Assembly: GCA_041441465.1 (NCBI GenBank)
Contig: JASDSY010000022.1
Location: forward strand, 310,001 to 374,000
Length of the DNA: 64,000 bases
Source of the DNA: JASDSY01 sp041441465
Lineage (GTDB): Bacteria; Muiribacteriota; UBA9980
Reading direction: 5' to 3'
The position numbers and the translations under genes are program-made. How positions within the stretch are numbered: position 1 is the stretch's first letter; every line of letters starts with the position of its first letter. Positions 33,218 to 42,262 of this stretch are shown here, piece after piece. The notes under the pieces are model-generated. The model saw nothing but the letters and a program-made list of their open reading frames with translations. It had not been told where the DNA came from and made no database searches.

Positions 33218-35530
33218 ATGGAATCATTCATTTCACCCAATCAAAAACCAATCAAAAATTTAAAAACCTTAACCTTCTGCCTTATTATCGCCGCGGCAAT
33301 CGTAACACTATGCATAAAAGAAGTTAAGCAGGTCTACGCCCAGCAGCAAGCCAATGAAAACCAGACAGCAATAAACGGCGCAATATTTCCGATGAAAACA
33401 AACGACAGCTTCGCGGCATCATTCATAGAATTTCGCCGCGGCCATCTGCACGCCGGCTGCGATTTCAGAACATTAAGGAAAACCGGAATCCCGGTTATAG
33501 CGCCGGTCGACGGAATTATTTCAGCCCTGCACGGCGACGAAAGCGGCTACGGTAACATGCTTCAATTCGAAGGAAATGACGGATCGGTACACTTTTTCGC
33601 GCACCTGAGCGCTTTCGAAGATAAAATACTCGAATTGAATAAATACGTCGAACAGTACAGGCAGCAAAATTTCAAACGCTACCCTTTCGATATCGATTTA
33701 AAAAAATACGCAATAAAAGTCAAACAGGGTCAGGTAATCGCGTATTCAGGAGCAACCGGGGCCGGCCCGGCGCACCTTCATTATGAAGCGCATAACAAAG
33801 ACGGGATTTACATTAATCCATTGAAAATATTCGGAAATAACGTTTTAAAAGATACTACCGCGCCTAAAATATCAGGTTTTTACCTTATACCGCAGGATGA
33901 AAATTCTTTGATAGACGGACTGCCTCTAAAAAAATACTATTCATTCGGGAAATCGGAAAACGCATCTTTGAAAATAAACGCCGCAGGCCGATTCGCGCTT
34001 TGCGTAAGAGCGTTTGACGAAAATAAATTTATCGCCAATAACGAATCAAAAACCGGAATATATAAATTATCATTTACTTATAACGGCAAACAGTTTTACT
34101 CGATATTTTTCGATTGCTGCCATACAGTATTCATAAAGAAACCTGAATATATTTATGATATCTTATCATCGAGTTATTCGAACGGCAATTTTTACTATAA
34201 TCTTTTCAACCTGACACGGAGCGCCAGCAGGCCTGAATATATTTCAAGAGATAATAATTCCGAAACCGGCATTTTCGAGATAAAAAAAGGCGAATCCGCA
34301 AAAATTGAAATATCGGCATTTGACTATGCCGGAAATAAAGATATTAAATTCATAGAATTAACCGGCAGCGAATCAACACCGTCAGTACCGTTATCGGTGG
34401 TTAAAATAAATTCCCCGCAATCGGCCGCCGGTAAAAATAAAACCGGCAAAAAGGCTTTGCACGCAAAAGCTTCAGGCATTAAAAATCCGAAAACAGCTCC
34501 AAAAACAAAATCTGCAGCAAATAAAAGAGCTGAAAATACCCTGAATACAGAAACCACAGAGCCCAAACAGCCGCAAATCAAGCTCGATTATGCTGAAAAT
34601 GCCCTGATCTATAACATATCCGGAATTTCACCGCAAAATGAGGCTGTGATGTTTATCGAAGAATCAGGCGGAACACGCCGTGAATTAAAGCCGTTCAGCC
34701 GCGGATTGAATCGGGCAGGCGAAATATTTTTTGCGCGCGGATATGAAGATGTATATAAAAACCCCATTTTTTATATCGAGATAAAAAATGCCGCCAAACA
34801 GAGAGTATTTTATACCGGTTACAAAAGCCAGATTTATAAAGCGCAGCCTGAAAGCGAGACCGCAATGCCGGAAATGAACAATTACTCATTCAAAATACTC
34901 GAATATGCTAATATGGCAAAACCATTATATTTCGGTTTGATAACGCCGGCAAGATTAAATGAAGCAGAACCGCCCGTCAAAAACAATTTGATAGCCGTCG
35001 GATTCTCTCAATTAATCACGGCGGCCAAAATATTTTATAAATTAACGGACGAATCGATTAAAAATCCTCAATACGGAATTTATTTCGTTTATAAAAATGA
35101 AAAATCATTCATCGATAACGCCATCGACACTATCGCCGGCCAAAAATTCATGACCGGCAGCATAAAATATGTCAAATATTTTTCCGCCGGAATTTTCAAG
35201 GATGAAACAAGCCCTGTTTTGAAAATAAGCAAACCCGGCGCGAAAAAGATTTCCAAGCCTTTCGCCTATTCAATACTGCCTGACGCAAACTTCATATCAT
35301 TTACGGCCGTCGACAGGGAATCAGGAATATCGAGAAACACCGTTAAATATTACATAGACGGGAAAAAATGTGAGAATTACGAACTGATAGACGGCTGGTT
35401 GCTCAATTGTTATATAAAAAATTACGCCGACGCCAATGCTGATTCTAAGGGGCTGCACAACATTAAAATCGAACTTTACGATAACTCAGGAAATAAAAGC
35501 GTATTTGAAAAAAATATAACAATAAAATAA
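33218..35530 (+). CDS. Large secreted M23-family metallopeptidase
   Basis: A 770-residue exported protein (N-terminal hydrophobic segment TLTFCLIIAAAIVTLCI). Residues about 55-205 form the LytM/M23 domain: GHLHAGCDFRT holds the HxxxD zinc ligands, VIAPVDGIISAL and GYGNMLQFEG the strand core, and GPAHLHYEAH the HxH motif, so the catalytic set looks complete. M23 enzymes cleave peptidoglycan cross-links. The remaining 560 residues are beta-rich, with Lys/Ala-rich spacers (about 400-450) and Ig-like modules near the end (SFTAVDRESGISRNTVKYYIDGK), resembling cell-surface architectures. GAAAGGA precedes the ATG. Divergent from the sigma-54 activator. Confidence 0.87.
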   Translation: MESFISPNQKPIKNLKTLTFCLIIAAAIVTLCIKEVKQVYAQQQANENQTAINGAIFPMKTNDSFAASFIEFRRGHLHAGCDFRTLRKTGIPVIAPVDGIISALHGDESGYGNMLQFEGNDGSVHFFAHLSAFEDKILELNKYVEQYRQQNFKRYPFDIDLKKYAIKVKQGQVIAYSGATGAGPAHLHYEAHNKDGIYINPLKIFGNNVLKDTTAPKISGFYLIPQDENSLIDGLPLKKYYSFGKSENASLKINAAGRFALCVRAFDENKFIANNESKTGIYKLSFTYNGKQFYSIFFDCCHTVFIKKPEYIYDILSSSYSNGNFYYNLFNLTRSASRPEYISRDNNSETGIFEIKKGESAKIEISAFDYAGNKDIKFIELTGSESTPSVPLSVVKINSPQSAAGKNKTGKKALHAKASGIKNPKTAPKTKSAANKRAENTLNTETTEPKQPQIKLDYAENALIYNISGISPQNEAVMFIEESGGTRRELKPFSRGLNRAGEIFFARGYEDVYKNPIFYIEIKNAAKQRVFYTGYKSQIYKAQPESETAMPEMNNYSFKILEYANMAKPLYFGLITPARLNEAEPPVKNNLIAVGFSQLITAAKIFYKLTDESIKNPQYGIYFVYKNEKSFIDNAIDTIAGQKFMTGSIKYVKYFSAGIFKDETSPVLKISKPGAKKISKPFAYSILPDANFISFTAVDRESGISRNTVKYYIDGKKCENYELIDGWLLNCYIKNYADANADSKGLHNIKIELYDNSGNKSVFEKNITIK

Positions 35531-35551
35531 AAATACCATACAAAACCGCAA

Positions 35552-35591
35552 AAAAATACTGTCAGAAAAAACATCTTCTGACAGTATTTTT
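35552..35591 (+). terminator. Bidirectional-looking terminator after the M23 gene
   Basis: AAAAATACTGTCAGAA pairs perfectly with TTCTGACAGTATTTTT around an 8-nt loop. It also faces the end of hflX. Confidence 0.88.
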
Positions 35592-35742
35592 CATTATAAC
35601 GCGAAAAATCAAACCTGGCATATTATTTCGTTTTAATTATATTTGAAATTTCAATCAGCTTTCTCATCCTGTAAAAATTTAGAATTAGAATTCGAATAAC
35701 ACTCTCTACAACTTTTTTAATTTTTTAAGCCAAATGCTCATT

Positions 35743-37038
35743 TTACTTAACAAGATAATTCGCAATCATATTTTCATATCTTTTATACATCTTAATTTTA
35801 AATTCAATATCGTTTTCAAGCTGTTTTTCATCTAAAATACGCGAATATCCCCTTAAAAAACTGATTAATTTGCCTTCGGTAAACGGCACTTTCAAATGAT
35901 ATTCACCAATAAATTTCACGAAGTGCTTTTCAATTTCTGCATATAATTCTTCAAACCCGCGGTAATGCCGAGCGGAAATTTTTACGAAAGAAACATTCTG
36001 GTAAAGCGACGTATCGATAACATCGCCGGCGTCTATTTTATTAAACACAAGTACGGCTGGTTTATCCTGCGCCTCTATTTCCTTAAGCACTATGTTGACA
36101 GCCTCGATCTGTTCCTTATAATCATAATTAGAAGCATCGACAACGTGCAAAAGCAGGTCGGCGTGATTTACTTCTTCTAATGTGGCGCGAAACGACATTA
36201 CGAGCTTATGAGGCAGTTTATTAATGAAACCTACCGTATCAGTCATTAATATTTCAAGGGCCGATCCGGGCAGTTTTATTTTTTTTGTGGTGGTATCGAG
36301 CGTCGAAAAAAGCTGATCTTTGGCTAAAACCTCAGCTCCGGAAAGAGAGTTCAGCAAAGTAGATTTTCCGGCGTTAGTGTAACCGACAAGCGACACCTGA
36401 GGAAATGGAAACTCGCTTCTGAGCCTTCTGTGAAGAGACCGGTGTTGTTTTATATTTTCAAGATCTTCTTTGACCTTTGAAATCCTGGTCCTTATTTTTC
36501 TGCGGTCCGCCTCGAGTTTTGTTTCGCCCGGGCCGCGGGTCCCTATTCCGCCGCCAGTACGGCTTAACACCTTACCAAGCCCTATAAGGCGCGGCATTAA
36601 ATACTCAAGCTGCGCCAGCTCAACTTCGAGCATGCCTTCCTGAGTACGTGCGCGCATAGCGAAGATATGAAGTATGAGCTGCGTGCGGTCAATGACGGGC
36701 AGGCCGAACATTTCCTCTAAATTTCTAAGCTGAACGCCGCTTAATTCCTCATCGAATATAACGATATCAAATTCTTCGCCGGTTTCTTCCTGTTTCTTTT
36801 CTATAAATTCCTTAATTTCGCTAATCTTGCCGGCACCTATAAAAGATTTCGGGTTGATATTCTGAAGCCTGACCACAAATTGGCCGCAAACCTTAGCTCC
36901 GGCTGTTTTGGCAAGAAGCGCCAGCTCCTCGATCGAAGTCTCGGCTTCATAAACGCTCTGATATTTCAAGGTCCTTTCGACCCTTGTCGATGTAAGCGAT
37001 ATGCCTATAATAAGCGCTTTTTCATTTTTATTGTTAAT
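35743..37038 (-). CDS. hflX: GTPase HflX
   Basis: HflX is a ribosome-associated GTPase that can split stalled 70S ribosomes. Visible are the HflX N-domain with the glycine-rich linker (SRTGGGIGTRGPGETKLE), G1 VGYTNAGKSTLLN, G3 DTVGFINKLPH and G4 NKID. The annotated reading from a TTG at 36969 would remove conserved N-terminal residues: upstream in frame the DNA encodes EKALIIGISLTSTRVERTL, typical of the family start. No ATG, GTG or TTG exists before the next in-frame stop. An ATT at 37036-37038 with AAGGA at good spacing is the most likely start; this is inference. Confidence 0.85.
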   Translation of the reverse strand: MNNKNEKALIIGISLTSTRVERTLKYQSVYEAETSIEELALLAKTAGAKVCGQFVVRLQNINPKSFIGAGKISEIKEFIEKKQEETGEEFDIVIFDEELSGVQLRNLEEMFGLPVIDRTQLILHIFAMRARTQEGMLEVELAQLEYLMPRLIGLGKVLSRTGGGIGTRGPGETKLEADRRKIRTRISKVKEDLENIKQHRSLHRRLRSEFPFPQVSLVGYTNAGKSTLLNSLSGAEVLAKDQLFSTLDTTTKKIKLPGSALEILMTDTVGFINKLPHKLVMSFRATLEEVNHADLLLHVVDASNYDYKEQIEAVNIVLKEIEAQDKPAVLVFNKIDAGDVIDTSLYQNVSFVKISARHYRGFEELYAEIEKHFVKFIGEYHLKVPFTEGKLISFLRGYSRILDEKQLENDIEFKIKMYKRYENMIANYLVK

Positions 37039-37226
37039 GTTTCTTCATTCCTTTATATTATTATCCCGGTTTTCGCAGAATTAAACATATTAAAAAATCA
37101 AATATTGAATATTTTTCAGAAATTAAAATCGCTTAAAAAGCCATATTGATTTTTTATTCAAAAACTTATAAATAGTATTTTTTAACAAATGCGAAACCGG
37201 CTTATTACGATTAAATTATAATAACC

Positions 37227-37263
37227 CATGCCCGGCACCGATTTCCAAGCAATACCGGGCATG
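37227..37263 (-). terminator. Hairpin downstream of tryptophanase
   Basis: CATGCCCGG and CCGGGCATG form a perfect 9-bp stem with a 19-nt loop just after the tnaA stop. The minus-strand sequence that follows (GGTTATTATAATTT) is a diffuse U-tract, so termination is plausible. Confidence 0.55.
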
Positions 37264-37270
37264 AAGCAAA

Positions 37271-38659
37271 CTAGTCGATATACTCGAATCTTGCCGTGAA
37301 ATGTCTTAATATTTCAGGCTCGTATGTAAAACGGAAACCTTTGATATTATCTTTTATTTTCTTTATTCTTTCAAATGCCGCAACCACGACATCCATATGC
37401 GAAAGAGTGTATGTCCTGCGCGGAATAGCAAGGCGCACAAGTTCAAGTTCTGGATAACGATTCTGCCGTGTTTCAGGATCGCGGTCAGCCAGTACCGTTC
37501 CGATTTCGACGCTCCTTATTCCGGCTTCTATATATAACTGCGCGACAAGCGCCTGCGCCGGAAAATGTTCCTGAGGAATATGCGGTATGAATTTTTTTAC
37601 ATCGACATAAACAGCGTGGCCGCCTATCGGACGCAATACAGGCACTCCTATTTCCATAAGTTTTTTCCCGAGATATTCTGTCTGATATATTCTGCTTTTC
37701 AAATATTCATAATCTATTCCGTCATAAAGCCCCTGCGCAATGGCGGCAAGATCGCGTCCTGAAAGGCCGCCGTATGTCACAAATCCTTCATACACAATGC
37801 ATAAATTCGAACATTTCTGATGAAGTTTAGGATCGTTGAGCGCTATAAAACCGCCTATATTAACGATAGCGTCTTTTTTAGCGGACATCGTGGCGCCGTC
37901 GGCGTATGAAAACATTTCATGCACGATATCTTTTATCGGCATATTTTTATAAGCCGCTTCGCGCGTCCTTATAAAATAAGCATTTTCAGCAAAACGCGCG
38001 GAATCGAAAAACATAGGTATATTATACTTTTTTAATATTGCGTGCGTCTTCTGGATATTTTCCATCGATACAGGCTGGCCGCCGCCGCTGTTGCAGGTAA
38101 CGGTGACTATCATCATCGGTATTCTTTCAGGGCCGTATTCTTTTATTAATTTTTCCAGTTTTTCAGTATCGACGTTGCCTTTGAACGGATAATCAGATTC
38201 GGTGTTGAATGCTTCCTGCGTAATACAGTTTATAGCATGCGCGCCGCGGAATTCGATATGGCCTTTAGTCGTATCAAAGTGCATATTTCCCAATACGACG
38301 TCATCTTTTTTTACCATGGCCGAAAACAAAACATTTTCAGCGCCGCGGCCCTGATGCGTCGGCAATACGTATTTAAAACCCATTATATCCCTGATGGATT
38401 CCTGTAATTTAACGAAAGACATCGAACCGGCATAGGCTTCATCGCCCTTCAGCATTTCAGACCACTGCGTATCCGACATGGCGCCTGTTCCAGAATCGGT
38501 CAAAAGATCGATATATACATCCTGCGACTTCAAGCCAAACACGTTATAGCCGGCTTCCTTGATTAATTTTTCACGTTCGGAACGTCCGGTTTTCCTTATC
38601 TTTTCCACCATTTTAATCTTATAAGGCTCCGCAAAAATCTCATTTTCAAATTCAACCAT
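37271..38659 (-). CDS. tnaA: Tryptophanase
   Basis: Splits tryptophan to indole, pyruvate and ammonia using PLP. The 462-residue protein shows YIDLLTDSGTGAMSDTQW, GDEAYAGS, PTHQGRGAE, DSARFAENAYFI and the PLP-Lys segment MSAKKDAIVNIGGF. Tyrosine phenol-lyase is the close alternative. Here HFDTTKGH has Asp where tyrosine phenol-lyase has Thr, and GIRSVEIGTV has Ile where tyrosine phenol-lyase has Arg, both as in tryptophanase (from memory of the two families). The ATG at 38659 with AAGGGGTGG upstream is preferred to one 48 nt further out. No TnaC-like leader peptide is seen. Confidence 0.92.
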   Translation of the reverse strand: MVEFENEIFAEPYKIKMVEKIRKTGRSEREKLIKEAGYNVFGLKSQDVYIDLLTDSGTGAMSDTQWSEMLKGDEAYAGSMSFVKLQESIRDIMGFKYVLPTHQGRGAENVLFSAMVKKDDVVLGNMHFDTTKGHIEFRGAHAINCITQEAFNTESDYPFKGNVDTEKLEKLIKEYGPERIPMMIVTVTCNSGGGQPVSMENIQKTHAILKKYNIPMFFDSARFAENAYFIRTREAAYKNMPIKDIVHEMFSYADGATMSAKKDAIVNIGGFIALNDPKLHQKCSNLCIVYEGFVTYGGLSGRDLAAIAQGLYDGIDYEYLKSRIYQTEYLGKKLMEIGVPVLRPIGGHAVYVDVKKFIPHIPQEHFPAQALVAQLYIEAGIRSVEIGTVLADRDPETRQNRYPELELVRLAIPRRTYTLSHMDVVVAAFERIKKIKDNIKGFRFTYEPEILRHFTARFEYID

Positions 38660-38774
38660 TTTTACATACCACCCCTTAATAATATTATTTATTTCCGTAT
38701 TTTTCACTTTATTTTCAGCTTATTTTATCACATTAAACCGCTTCATGTAAATATTTTTAAATTTTTTTTATTGT

Positions 38775-38817
38775 ATTGACTTAAGTCAATTACTTTAGCT
38801 TCAAGTTATTTTATAAT
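38775..38817 (+). promoter_or_regulatory. CRP/FNR-family operator at -41.5 and promoter of the 4Fe-4S gene
   Basis: Perfect palindrome ATTGACTTAAGTCAAT at 38775-38790, centre 38782.5. TATAAT lies at 38812-38817, predicting a start at 38824 and placing the palindrome at exactly -41.5, class II activator geometry. The TTGAC-N4-GTCAA form resembles sites I recall for HcpR/Dnr-type nitric-oxide-responsive regulators. The identical element precedes hcp. Confidence 0.72.
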
Positions 38818-38862
38818 GAAAGTATAAAATTAAAGAAAAAAAGAAAAAGGGGGCCATAAAAT

Positions 38863-39690
38863 ATGAAAAGAAAAATAATAGAAATCAACGAAGGACTATG
38901 CAACGGCTGCGGCAATTGCGTAACCGGCTGCTCGGAAGGCGCGCTTAAAATAGTAAACGGCAAAGCGAAAGTAGTGAACGAAACTTTCTGCGATGGCTTC
39001 GGCGACTGCATAGGCCACTGCCCGACAGGCGCCCTCAAGATAATAGAACGCGAAGCAGAAGATTTCGACATAAACGCAGTCGAAGAACATTTACGAAATA
39101 CATACGGCGAAACTGCGGTCGACAAAATGCACGAAGCGCAAAAAATTCACGAAAACAAGGAAACGGAACATAAGGGCTGTCCCGGAAGCGCCGCGCATCA
39201 GCTCCACGGCGGCGGATGTCCGTCGGCTAAATTCAAACAATTCGATAAAAACGGAAACGGCAGCCGGCCTAAACAGCCTATTATGAACAATAATTCAGAC
39301 ACGGCGGAAATTAAATCAGAATTGACACAATGGCCTGTTCAGCTCCATCTAGTTCCGCCTCGCGGCCCGATGTTTGATAATAAAGACATACTGATCGCGG
39401 CGAGCTGCACGGCATTTTCGTTCGGCGATTTTCACAGAAAAATACTGTCAGGCAAATCGCTCGTAATAGCCTGCCCTAAACTTGACGATACCGAAGGCTA
39501 CGTCGAAAAGCTCGCGGCTATATTTGCAACAAACAACGTACGAAGCATAACTTGCGCTATCATGGAAGTACCCTGCTGCGGCGGACTTTTGAGAACGGTA
39601 AAAGCCGCGCTTGCCGAATCAGGAAAGGATATACCTTTGAAAACGGTCACAATCGGCATCGAAGGAGATATAAAAGATATACAATTATAG
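38863..39690 (+). CDS. 4Fe-4S ferredoxin-domain protein linked to Hcp
   Basis: A 275-residue cytoplasmic iron-sulfur protein. Residues 1-66 are a two-cluster ferredoxin-like module: CNGCGNCVTGC gives a complete first cluster, while the second (CDGFGDCIGHCPTGAL) lacks one Cys (Phe in its place). A linker with His/Cys (HKGCPGSAAHQLHGGGCPS) follows. The C-terminal 120 residues (QWPVQLHLVPPRGPMF, AASCTAFSFGDFH, ACPKLDD, EVPCCGG) match a family often beside hydroxylamine reductase. A role as electron carrier to Hcp is inferred from this pairing and the shared promoter element. AAGGGGG precedes the ATG. Confidence 0.82.
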   Translation: MKRKIIEINEGLCNGCGNCVTGCSEGALKIVNGKAKVVNETFCDGFGDCIGHCPTGALKIIEREAEDFDINAVEEHLRNTYGETAVDKMHEAQKIHENKETEHKGCPGSAAHQLHGGGCPSAKFKQFDKNGNGSRPKQPIMNNNSDTAEIKSELTQWPVQLHLVPPRGPMFDNKDILIAASCTAFSFGDFHRKILSGKSLVIACPKLDDTEGYVEKLAAIFATNNVRSITCAIMEVPCCGGLLRTVKAALAESGKDIPLKTVTIGIEGDIKDIQL

Positions 39691-39889
39691 ATTTTTCGAT
39701 TGACATACACCAACAAATAGCAGGCAGTAAACTAATATAAATTAAGGCATTCACGGTGCGCTAAAAATAATTTCCTTATATTATAAACGGATTTAAGTCT
39801 GTTAAATTTTCAAAAAAATTAAAAGGCGTTTTAGCTATTAACTCTAAAATAATGAAAAATATGTTAATAAAAAAGAAGAGGTGAAATTT

Positions 39890-40234
39890 ATGGATAACAT
39901 GAAAAAAAGTATTTCAACAATAAAACCCGGCGAAAGTTTCAACATGGTCAGTTCAATAAATTACAGCGACGGCTCCGTTGTCAGTAAAACCATAGTGGAT
40001 AAAAAAACAGGAACGTTAACTTTATTCGCGTTCGATAAAGACCAAGGTCTGAGCGAGCATACCGCGCCGTATGATGCGATAGTCGAAATAATCGACGGAA
40101 AATGCGAAATTACTATCGACGGCGAGCCAAGGACCGTTTCAAACGGCGAAATGATAATAATGCCGGCAAACCATCCTCACGCGCTCAGGGCCGTAGAAAA
40201 ATTCAAAATGATTTTAATCATGATAAAGGCTTAA
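39890..40234 (+). CDS. Small cupin-domain protein
   Basis: A 114-residue single-domain cupin. LSEHTAPYDAIVEIIDGKCEITIDG is cupin motif 1 (the metal ligands appear reduced to His and Glu), and MIIMPANHPHALRAVEKFKMILI is motif 2 with its His. Such small cupins are common next to Hcp and other redox genes; substrate unknown. The ATG at 39890 has AGAAGAGGTG upstream; an in-frame GTG nine nt earlier overlaps that site and is unlikely. It lies between the 4Fe-4S gene and hcp, with no copy of the palindrome of its own. Confidence 0.8.
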   Translation: MDNMKKSISTIKPGESFNMVSSINYSDGSVVSKTIVDKKTGTLTLFAFDKDQGLSEHTAPYDAIVEIIDGKCEITIDGEPRTVSNGEMIIMPANHPHALRAVEKFKMILIMIKA

Positions 40235-40334
40235 ACCATTGATTAATTGAAATAATTAGGACCGGTTGGCTATTGATAAATTTTCAATTATTTGTTAGGA
40301 TAAAAATGAACAAGTTAATTAAATTTAATTTAAA

Positions 40335-40377
40335 ATTGACTTAAGTCAATTACAAAAAAACTAAAATAATATAAAAT
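40335..40377 (+). promoter_or_regulatory. CRP/FNR-family operator at -41.5 and promoter of hcp
   Basis: The same ATTGACTTAAGTCAAT palindrome (40335-40350), identical to the 38775 copy over 19 bp (ATTGACTTAAGTCAATTAC). A TAAAAT -10 element lies at 40372-40377, at exactly the same distance as in the other copy. Predicted start 40384. The leader contains a bulged GGAGC/GCTCC hairpin at about 40391-40420. Confidence 0.72.
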
Positions 40378-40444
40378 TGGAATATAATAAGGAGCCGGAT
40401 AAATATACTAACCGCGCTCCTAATGAAAACGAGGAGGAATTTTA

Positions 40445-42088
40445 ATGTTTTGTTATCAGTGTGAACAGACCGCAAAAGGCACAGGGTGCACGAATTTTGG
40501 TGTATGCGGAAAAGACCCGGAAACCGCGGCGCTTTTGGATTTGTTGATTTACGCTTCAAAATCCATTTCAATGTACGCTCACAGGGCCGCTTTACTGGGT
40601 GCGCGCGACAGGAAAATCGACATCGCGGTAACTGAATTTTTATTCACAACCGTCACAAACGTTAACTTTGACCCGCAAAGAATAAAAACGCTTCTTGAAT
40701 CGGCCGGTGAAATAAAGAAAACGGCAAAAAAATTATATGAAGACGCCTGCGCTAAAAACGGCAAAAAAGTTGAATCGTTAACCGGCGCTGCAGAATGGGA
40801 ACCGGCTTCAGACTTAAACGGACTCATCAAGCAGGGCGAAAATATCACCATAGAAAAATTCAGGGCAAAATACGGCGACGACGTCACATCGCTTTGCGAA
40901 CTTCTTACTTACGGCCTGAAAGGCACCGCGGCTTACGCCGATCACGCTTATGTATTAGGCAAAGAAGACCCGGCAGTATATAATTTCTTTTTCGAAGCGT
41001 TAAATTATATCGCAGAAGAAAATTTCACAGTTGACGCGCTTATCGCTTTAAATATGAAATGCGGCGAAATTAATTTCAAGGTTATGGAGCTTTTAAGCGA
41101 CGCCAACACAGGCACTTACGGCAAACCGGTTCCTACAAACGTACGCATTAACCCGTTAAAAGGAAAAGCTATACTCGTATCAGGACATGATTTAAAAGAT
41201 TTATACGAACTTTTAAAGCAAACCGAAGGAAAAGGAATAAATATCTATACACACGGCGAAATGCTTCCGGCTCACGGCTATCCTGAATTGAAAAAATTCA
41301 AGCATTTAGCCGGCAATTACGGCGGCGCATGGCAGGACCAGCGCACTGAATTCGAAGCATTTCCTGGCGCAATTTTAATGACTACAAACTGCATTCAAAA
41401 ACCAAAAGATACTTATATGGCACGGATATTCACCTGCGGATTAGTAGCATGGCCGAATGTAACGCACATTAAAAACCGTGATTTTTCACCTGTAATTAAA
41501 GCTGCGCTTGACGCTCCCGGCTTCGCCGAAGACGGCGAGAACAAAACCATAATGGTCGGCTTCGGGCACGACGCAGTTCTCGGCGTTGCGGACAAAGTAA
41601 TAGACGCTGTAAAAACCGGCGCCATCAAACACTTTTTCCTTGTCGGCGGCTGCGACGGCGCAAAATCAGGGCGTAACTACTATACCGATCTCGCTAAAGC
41701 GATACCTCAAAATTGCGTCATTTTAACGCTCGCATGCGGCAAGTACAGATTCAACAAGCTCGATTTCGGCACCATAGGCGGAATTCCAAGGCTTCTTGAC
41801 GTCGGACAATGCAACGACGCATATTCAGCGATAAAAATAGCAGTCGCGCTTGCCGAAGCATTCAAATGCGGTGTCAACGAGCTGCCGTTATCGCTTATCC
41901 TTTCCTGGTATGAACAAAAGGCGGTATGCATACTGCTCACGCTACTTTCGCTGGGCATAAAGAGCATAAGGCTGGGCCCGTCATTACCTGCATTCGTCAG
42001 CCCGACCGTTCTGAAGGTTCTGGTCGAAAAATTCAATATAATGCCAATTTCTACGCCGGAACAGGATTTAAAAGCGATACTCGGATAA
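40445..42088 (+). CDS. hcp: Hydroxylamine reductase / hybrid cluster protein
   Basis: Hcp reduces hydroxylamine to ammonia in vitro and is linked in vivo to nitric oxide detoxification or S-nitrosylation. The 547-residue protein begins MFCYQCEQTAKGTGCTNF with Cys 3, 6, 15 and 21 (C-x2-C-x8-C-x5-C), the spacing of strict-anaerobe class enzymes holding a [4Fe-4S] cluster. Hybrid-cluster ligands are visible in HGEMLPAHGYP, TNCIQKP, TCGLVAWP, VGGCDGAKSGRNYYT and SLILSWYEQKA. The ATG has GAGGAGG upstream. A predicted HcpR/Dnr-like operator lies at -41.5. It probably acts with NrfHA (53.9 kb) in nitrite/NO metabolism. Confidence 0.96.
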   Translation: MFCYQCEQTAKGTGCTNFGVCGKDPETAALLDLLIYASKSISMYAHRAALLGARDRKIDIAVTEFLFTTVTNVNFDPQRIKTLLESAGEIKKTAKKLYEDACAKNGKKVESLTGAAEWEPASDLNGLIKQGENITIEKFRAKYGDDVTSLCELLTYGLKGTAAYADHAYVLGKEDPAVYNFFFEALNYIAEENFTVDALIALNMKCGEINFKVMELLSDANTGTYGKPVPTNVRINPLKGKAILVSGHDLKDLYELLKQTEGKGINIYTHGEMLPAHGYPELKKFKHLAGNYGGAWQDQRTEFEAFPGAILMTTNCIQKPKDTYMARIFTCGLVAWPNVTHIKNRDFSPVIKAALDAPGFAEDGENKTIMVGFGHDAVLGVADKVIDAVKTGAIKHFFLVGGCDGAKSGRNYYTDLAKAIPQNCVILTLACGKYRFNKLDFGTIGGIPRLLDVGQCNDAYSAIKIAVALAEAFKCGVNELPLSLILSWYEQKAVCILLTLLSLGIKSIRLGPSLPAFVSPTVLKVLVEKFNIMPISTPEQDLKAILG

Positions 42089-42121
42089 TTTAAATAAGTT
42101 TCCAGCAAAAATACCATCGAT

Positions 42122-42160
42122 AAAAAACCGGCCGGTTTTGATATTACCGGCCGGTTTTTT
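42122..42160 (+). terminator. Terminator between hcp and thrS
   Basis: AAAACCGGCCGGT and ACCGGCCGGTTTTTT form a GC-rich stem with an 8-nt loop. The U- and A-tracts on both sides allow it to serve both convergent genes. Confidence 0.9.
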
Positions 42161-42262
42161 ATTTATCGATTAATCAACGAACAATTATTCATTTTTGTAT
42201 AGAAAAACCGCATTTCATAAATTCAGCGCAAGAGCAAAATGTTTAGTTCGATTTTTTTCAAA

